16,459 nt of DNA from assembly GCA_959604655.1 (NCBI GenBank), contig CAUHCL010000039.1, forward strand, positions 1 through 16,459, written 5' to 3'. This DNA comes from an uncultured Alistipes sp. GTDB lineage: Bacteria; Bacteroidota; Bacteroidia; Bacteroidales; Rikenellaceae. The translations under genes were made by a program, and so were the position numbers. This document shows, piece after piece, positions 12,841 to 16,459 of this stretch. The notes beneath the pieces are model-generated. The model was not told where the DNA came from and did not search any database. It was given only the letters and a program-made list of their open reading frames with translations. Every line of letters starts with the position of its first letter. Position 1 is the stretch's first letter.

Positions 12841-13779
12841 TCAGATCAGTCCGCGGCCGCTCTTGCAGATCTTGCCTTCCTCGGTGAGTGCGGCCACTAT
12901 CTTGTCGAGTATTCCGTTTATGAACGTGCCGCTGCCCGGGGTGGAGTAGAATTTAGCTATCTCGATGTATTCGTCCAGCGTCACCTTTACGGGGATCGAC
13001 GGGAACGACACCAGCTCGGCCACTGCCGTGGCCATGATGAGGTTGTCCATGAAGGCTATGCGCTCCACGTCCCAGTTGCGGGTGAATCTTTCGATATATT
13101 GCAGATAGGTGTCGAAATTGATCGCCGTCTTCTCGAAAAGCTCCTTCGCGAAGTCGAGATCGTCATCGCTCTTGAACTTGGGCAGCACCTTCACCTCGCG
13201 GTGCGACTGGCGCATGCCCGAGAGGGTGCGGGTCACCATTATGAGCGCGAATCCCAGATCGTCGTTCCACAGTATCGACTGCTCGTCGAGCACCTCTTCG
13301 AGCAGCTCCGATCCTTCGAGCTCGCGGGTGTAGAAATCGGTGACCAGAGCCAGATCCTCGCGGAACGAACTCTCGGCCGAGGCCATGTATTTCTTGTAGT
13401 AGTCGCTCTGCTCCAGCTGCGCGAAGAGAGCCTTCACGAGTTCGGGACTTTGCGACCACGAAAGTTTGCGGGCCGCCAGACGGTCGTTCACCGAATCGCT
13501 CTCGGCGATAAGGCGTATCACGCTGTTGTCGACGAACTTGCGGTTGGGATTCAGATCTTCGAAAGTGGGGAGTTTTTTCTGTTTGGCTGCCTCCTGACGC
13601 TGTTCGGCGTAGCGGGCCATCTCGACGACGAGGGCGAGCATCTGGAAATAGAGGTCGTATGTCTTGTCTATCGATGCCACGAGCGTCTTTTCCGACGCCA
13701 TCAGCGAGTCCGACTCCGACTTCATGTGGGCGTACAAGGCCTTCACGACCTTTATTCTTAGCAATCTTCTGCTTATCAT
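12841..13779 (-). CDS. nusB: Transcription antitermination factor NusB (long Bacteroidota form)
   Basis: 312 residues; the classical NusB domain (helical, about 140 residues) is the C-terminal part, with DTYLQYIERFTRNWDVERIAFMD and KVTLDEYIEIAKFYSTPGSGTFINGILDKI as its best-conserved blocks. The N-terminus starts with SRRLLRIKVVKALYAH, as in NusB, and then has a long helical insertion typical of this phylum. NusB binds boxA RNA with NusE and supports rRNA transcription. Its promoter has TTTG-N19-TATCTTTG. Confidence 0.95.
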   Translation of the reverse strand: MISRRLLRIKVVKALYAHMKSESDSLMASEKTLVASIDKTYDLYFQMLALVVEMARYAEQRQEAAKQKKLPTFEDLNPNRKFVDNSVIRLIAESDSVNDRLAARKLSWSQSPELVKALFAQLEQSDYYKKYMASAESSFREDLALVTDFYTRELEGSELLEEVLDEQSILWNDDLGFALIMVTRTLSGMRQSHREVKVLPKFKSDDDLDFAKELFEKTAINFDTYLQYIERFTRNWDVERIAFMDNLIMATAVAELVSFPSIPVKVTLDEYIEIAKFYSTPGSGTFINGILDKIVAALTEEGKICKSGRGLI

Positions 13780-13803
13780 ATCGAATGAACCTTAATTCGG
13801 CCG

Positions 13804-13834
13804 CAAAGATAATACAAGCGGCCCGCACGACAAA
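13804..13834 (-). promoter_or_regulatory. nusB promoter
   Basis: On the minus strand TTTG (13834-13831), 19 bases, TATCTTTG (13811-13804): a textbook Bacteroidota promoter, about 25 bases before the nusB ATG. Confidence 0.8.
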
Positions 13835-13896
13835 ATTTATTGCACGATTAAATTTTCGAATTAATACATGCGTCAAAAGCCGATTCCGTACTTTAA

Positions 13897-13985
13897 TTTT
13901 CGTATCTTTGGTTGCGCCTTAGCTACTCCGTCTCGGTACAATCAAACCTTCGGTTTGCTTCTGCGCTCGACTTTTCGTATCTTTG
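13897..13985 (+). promoter_or_regulatory. Tandem repeated promoter module upstream of the Nudix-like gene
   Basis: The 14-mer TTTTCGTATCTTTG occurs twice, at 13897-13910 and 13972-13985, each containing the -7 box TATCTTTG. Between them a short hairpin, CAAACC/GGTTTG (13943-13948 and 13952-13957), carries the TTTG (13954-13957) that serves as -33 box for the second promoter with a 20-base spacing. The 75-base unit looks duplicated or inserted; similar palindrome-promoter modules recur in Bacteroidota intergenic regions. Confidence 0.6.
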
Positions 13986-14141
13986 CAGGGTTAACAACGA
14001 CATATAGAATACCATCGGGGGGGGGCATTTCATCAACGATCCGAACGGAAATCCTAAATGTCGGGGCATTTAACGCCTTCAGCGGCTGCCGGAATCCGCA
14101 AGAGCAGTCAGACGATAACCTAAAATACAAACCATTAACTT
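13986..14141 (+). other. Long leader with a nine-G tract
   Basis: This 156-base stretch between the second promoter and the Nudix-like gene has no supported gene. It holds an uninterrupted run of nine G (14017-14025) and a small hairpin AAATG/CATTT (14056-14060 and 14067-14071) whose loop TCGGGG echoes the sequence around the G-run. The G-run is a possible slippage site. Confidence 0.5.
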
Positions 14142-15290
14142 ATGGAAGAATATATCATAGGAGGTATTGTCGGTGCCGTTTTGGGGTACGTGGTAAATAC
14201 CGCATTAGATAAAATGAAGGCATACACCTCCGCAAAAGTCAAATCCAGACGGATAACAAAAATCAGCCGTCAGCTTCAGACCTTGAATTTCAAAGCCGAT
14301 ACCGATTATATGGCAATCGACCATGCCGTCCCCAAATATCTTGAGAAGAACATCATCCTGAAACAATCGGATAAATCGGTCATTATCCCCATACCTGAAA
14401 AATTCGGCAAGCAACTGAACGAGCTGGGATTCGAGAGTCATTGCTGCGATTCTTCGGACAACTCCGCAATTGCAAAAAGTTTCTCGCATATCGGCATCGA
14501 TGATTACAACACTCTGATAGCGGAGGAATCCGCCAACGCCGCAAACGAATTTCTCGATGAACTCCGGCACGGCAAGATACGTTTCAACGGTTATCTATAT
14601 GGAGTTGACCACATCATGCTCAACAGATGCGGAGATAATGAAGATCCCGTATTGAAGATAAACTTCTATAAAACGGATTATTTCACGTTCAGAGTATTTG
14701 CAAAGATATACCAACGGCTTCGGAAATCAATTGTAATAAAAGGCATTGAAGACCTGAATGCCATACCCGCATTCCTTTCGTCATTCGGCATAGGCTGTTA
14801 TATCATTGCCACCGACGGCACGGAAGAGTATCTTATAATCGCCCACAGAGGAAGCAACGTTATCGTCGATAAAAACAAGTATCATTTTTCGATGAACGAG
14901 GCATTCAGCCTTATGGATGTCGATATCTACGGCAATGTATCGTTCACGACATGTTTGTACAGAGGGCTTAGAGAGGAACTCGGACTGAATGAAAATTATA
15001 AAAAACAGATAATCGATTACGGGTTTCTCGACTTGTCGATAGTTTTGGACCGATTCGAAATGGGTATTTCATGTTACGTAAAGATCAAGTTTGACGAATC
15101 GTTTACGATGGATTACTTCAGAGACTTGTACAAGTCCGCGCAAGATAAGGAACTGGAAACCACCGAACTGGAATTTATCCCGATGAGCGAAGTCCGCACC
15201 TTTATCAAAGAGAATGAACATAAGTTCAGCGTGGGGTGTATCAACGGGCTGACGTCACTGCTTTCCCGTTATGAATCCAATTACATTTAA
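14142..15290 (+). CDS. Membrane-anchored protein with degenerate Nudix-like C-terminal domain
   Basis: 382 residues. The N-terminus (EEYIIGGIVGAVLGYVVNTAL, about 2-22) is a probable membrane anchor followed by a basic stretch KVKSRRITKISR. The middle (50-200) is unrecognised. The C-terminal region, roughly 215-350, has a Nudix-like order: a strand YLIIAHRG, an E253-containing segment HFSMNEAF, then YRGLREELGLNE at 273-284. This matches the end of the Nudix box (REUxEExGU), but with Gly in place of the first Glu and without the upstream Gly and Glu at canonical spacing. A divergent family with RGLxEELG and an upstream SxxEG/EA segment is known. It is a lone gene with lower GC than nusB and the beta-barrel gene, with its own promoters and a strong terminator, suggesting recent acquisition. 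Nucleotide hydrolysis or binding is plausible but unproven. Confidence 0.72.
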   Translation: MEEYIIGGIVGAVLGYVVNTALDKMKAYTSAKVKSRRITKISRQLQTLNFKADTDYMAIDHAVPKYLEKNIILKQSDKSVIIPIPEKFGKQLNELGFESHCCDSSDNSAIAKSFSHIGIDDYNTLIAEESANAANEFLDELRHGKIRFNGYLYGVDHIMLNRCGDNEDPVLKINFYKTDYFTFRVFAKIYQRLRKSIVIKGIEDLNAIPAFLSSFGIGCYIIATDGTEEYLIIAHRGSNVIVDKNKYHFSMNEAFSLMDVDIYGNVSFTTCLYRGLREELGLNENYKKQIIDYGFLDLSIVLDRFEMGISCYVKIKFDESFTMDYFRDLYKSAQDKELETTELEFIPMSEVRTFIKENEHKFSVGCINGLTSLLSRYESNYI

Positions 15291-15387
15291 GCTGTAAATA
15301 GCCAATCTTCGCATATCGGCATTTGCGATTCTTCGCCACGTTTCAGCCTCGCAGTTAGCTCGCACCGCAGACTACGACACGCAAATA

Positions 15388-15420
15388 ATCGACGGCGTAT
15401 GCAATGCATACGCCGTCGAT
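15388..15420. terminator. Perfect 16-bp-arm hairpin, bidirectional terminator
   Basis: Bases 15388-15403 are the exact reverse complement of 15405-15420 with one base between, giving at least a 15-bp stem with a 3-base loop. It sits between two convergent genes (ends at 15290 and 15466). Flanks are AT-rich (ATTCATATTAAA on one side, TATTTGCG on the other), so it probably stops both. The rest of 15291-15465 shows no gene. Confidence 0.8.
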
Positions 15421-15465
15421 ATTCATATTAAAGCGGGCATCCGCATCCGACGCCGCGAAAAGACG

Positions 15466-16459
15466 TCAGAAAGTGATTTTAGCGCCCAGCACTCCCTGCG
15501 GAGTGTCGTAATAGTAATAGGCCCATTCGTATACTTTGCTGCCCGTAAGATTGCGGCCCTCGGCAAACACGGCCCAGCGGTCGGTCACGCGCCACTCCAC
15601 ATTGAGATCCAGGCGGAAAGTCGACGGGGTGCGGATTACCTCGAAATCGCCCGCAGGCGTCATGCTCATCCACTTGATGCGGTTGTTGTAATCCAGCGAC
15701 GCGCCTGCCGTCACCTTGCGGCCCAGATAACGCAGTTTGAGCGACCCTTGCGCACTCGGGCGGCTGCTGTAATAGGAGTCGTAGTTCTCCCAGGCATACA
15801 CGCCCGCATAGAGTTCGGCCTCAAACTGCCCCACGGGACGGAACTTTATGCTTCCGTCGATACGCAGGCTGTGCTGGTATGCGGGAGCGAATAGATAATC
15901 GGCATAATCACAGCAATACCAGTAATAATGGTCGTCGGCGAAGGTCACCTCGGCCGACACGTTATATGAGAAACGTCCCCGTGCCAGACGGCCGCTTATA
16001 CCCGCACGGCCGTTATAGTACGACTCGTTGGGCATCGAAACCGCACCTGCCAGCTCACCGTCCGACAAGAGCATATAGGGATTCTCGTGCATGAGCGATC
16101 CGTAGTCGTGACGACGCAGGCCGCCGTCCACCTCGACATAGGGAACGAATCCCTCGGTGGTGTTCTTCCACGTCATGCGCATGTAGGGGAACACGTAGTG
16201 GGGACTGTCGGTCGAAAGCTCCACGCGGTCGTGGTAATAGTCCGCTCCGATGAGGAACTCCAGTTTGCGGCCGCTTATGCCGTAACGCATTCCCGCCATT
16301 ATGGTGTTATCCTTGTAATCGGCCAGCGCCTTCGAACCGAACACGCCCGTATATCCCGCATGCACTTTCAAGATGTGGCGTCCGCCGAGCATTTTGCCCA
16401 GCGCGAAGCGGGCCGACAGCTCCGACTGGCGTCGTTTCTCGGCATCCTCGGGAGCACAG
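15466..16459 (-). CDS. Outer-membrane beta-barrel protein, TonB-dependent-receptor-like, C-terminal part
   Basis: Only the C-terminal 330 residues are in the window; the frame is open to the right edge, so the gene continues beyond it and the Met at 16392 is internal. The sequence alternates aromatic/polar strands every 10-12 residues (for example RFSYNVSAEVTFADDHYYWY and FEAELYAGVYAWENYDSYYS) and ends WAVFAEGRNLTGSKVYEWA then GVLGAKITF, with the C-terminal Phe recognised by the BAM complex. The NLTG turn and last strands are as in TonB-dependent receptors and related Bacteroidota barrels. Without the plug domain the substrate cannot be told. It is GC-rich, like the chromosomal genes, and converges on the Nudix-like gene. 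Confidence 0.85.
   Translation of the reverse strand, partial: CAPEDAEKRRQSELSARFALGKMLGGRHILKVHAGYTGVFGSKALADYKDNTIMAGMRYGISGRKLEFLIGADYYHDRVELSTDSPHYVFPYMRMTWKNTTEGFVPYVEVDGGLRRHDYGSLMHENPYMLLSDGELAGAVSMPNESYYNGRAGISGRLARGRFSYNVSAEVTFADDHYYWYCCDYADYLFAPAYQHSLRIDGSIKFRPVGQFEAELYAGVYAWENYDSYYSSRPSAQGSLKLRYLGRKVTAGASLDYNNRIKWMSMTPAGDFEVIRTPSTFRLDLNVEWRVTDRWAVFAEGRNLTGSKVYEWAYYYYDTPQGVLGAKITF

Noticed and set aside
12550..13761. Plus-strand frame of 403 codons opposite nusB
   Set aside because: Antisense to nusB, no recognisable domain, and no promoter or ribosome site that supports it.
13868..14212. 114-codon plus-strand frame across the tandem promoters and G-run
   Set aside because: It starts upstream of the promoters, runs through the hairpin and overlaps the Nudix-like gene out of frame; no similarity to any family I know.

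Overview
The window looks like a GC-rich Bacteroidota chromosome carrying an integrated, lower-GC mobilizable element. An Alistipes or other Rikenellaceae genome is my best guess. The phylum call rests on many promoters of the form TAnnTTTG, mostly weak Shine-Dalgarno sequences, a long-form NusB, a DUF1573 lipoprotein, a Bacteroidota DUF2795 protein and a beta-barrel protein ending in phenylalanine. The genus is inferred from base composition and codon use only.

Bases 1 to about 8030 are an integrative and mobilizable element; its left end is not in the window. From left to right it holds: the edge of a truncated adenine-methyltransferase reading frame (NPPY motif) pointing out of the window; a 9-bp inverted repeat; a small tyrosine recombinase on the plus strand (111-920); a shared terminator; then a block on the minus strand. 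In transcription order that block is the large tyrosine integrase (7895-6537), a three-helix membrane protein (6507-5830), an operator-like spacer, an HTH/excisionase-like protein (5601-5272), a DUF3987 P-loop protein (5279-3780), a zinc-ribbon/Toprim-like DUF6371 protein (3787-2669), a candidate oriT (about 2601-2664) and a MobV relaxase (2519-972). The large integrase would move the element, the DUF3987/DUF6371 pair probably helps process or replicate its DNA, and the relaxase/oriT pair allows transfer using another element's conjugation pore. The small recombinase next to a headless methyltransferase suggests a phase-variable DNA modification locus continuing to the left.

Bases 8030 to 13860 are ordinary chromosome: DUF2795 protein; a tight minus-strand operon (HI0933/BaiN-like flavoprotein, a small HSPFVY protein, PduO-type corrinoid adenosyltransferase, with 5-bp spacing and a 4-bp overlap); two plus-strand genes (TSCPD protein and hotdog thioesterase); and a minus-strand nusB, DUF1573 lipoprotein, yajC group.

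Bases 13860 to 15420 form a lower-GC accessory islet: tandem repeated promoters, a nine-G tract, and one gene for an N-terminally membrane-anchored protein with a degenerate Nudix box, closed by a perfect 16-bp-arm hairpin. The window ends inside a gene for an outer-membrane beta-barrel (TonB-dependent-receptor-like) protein.
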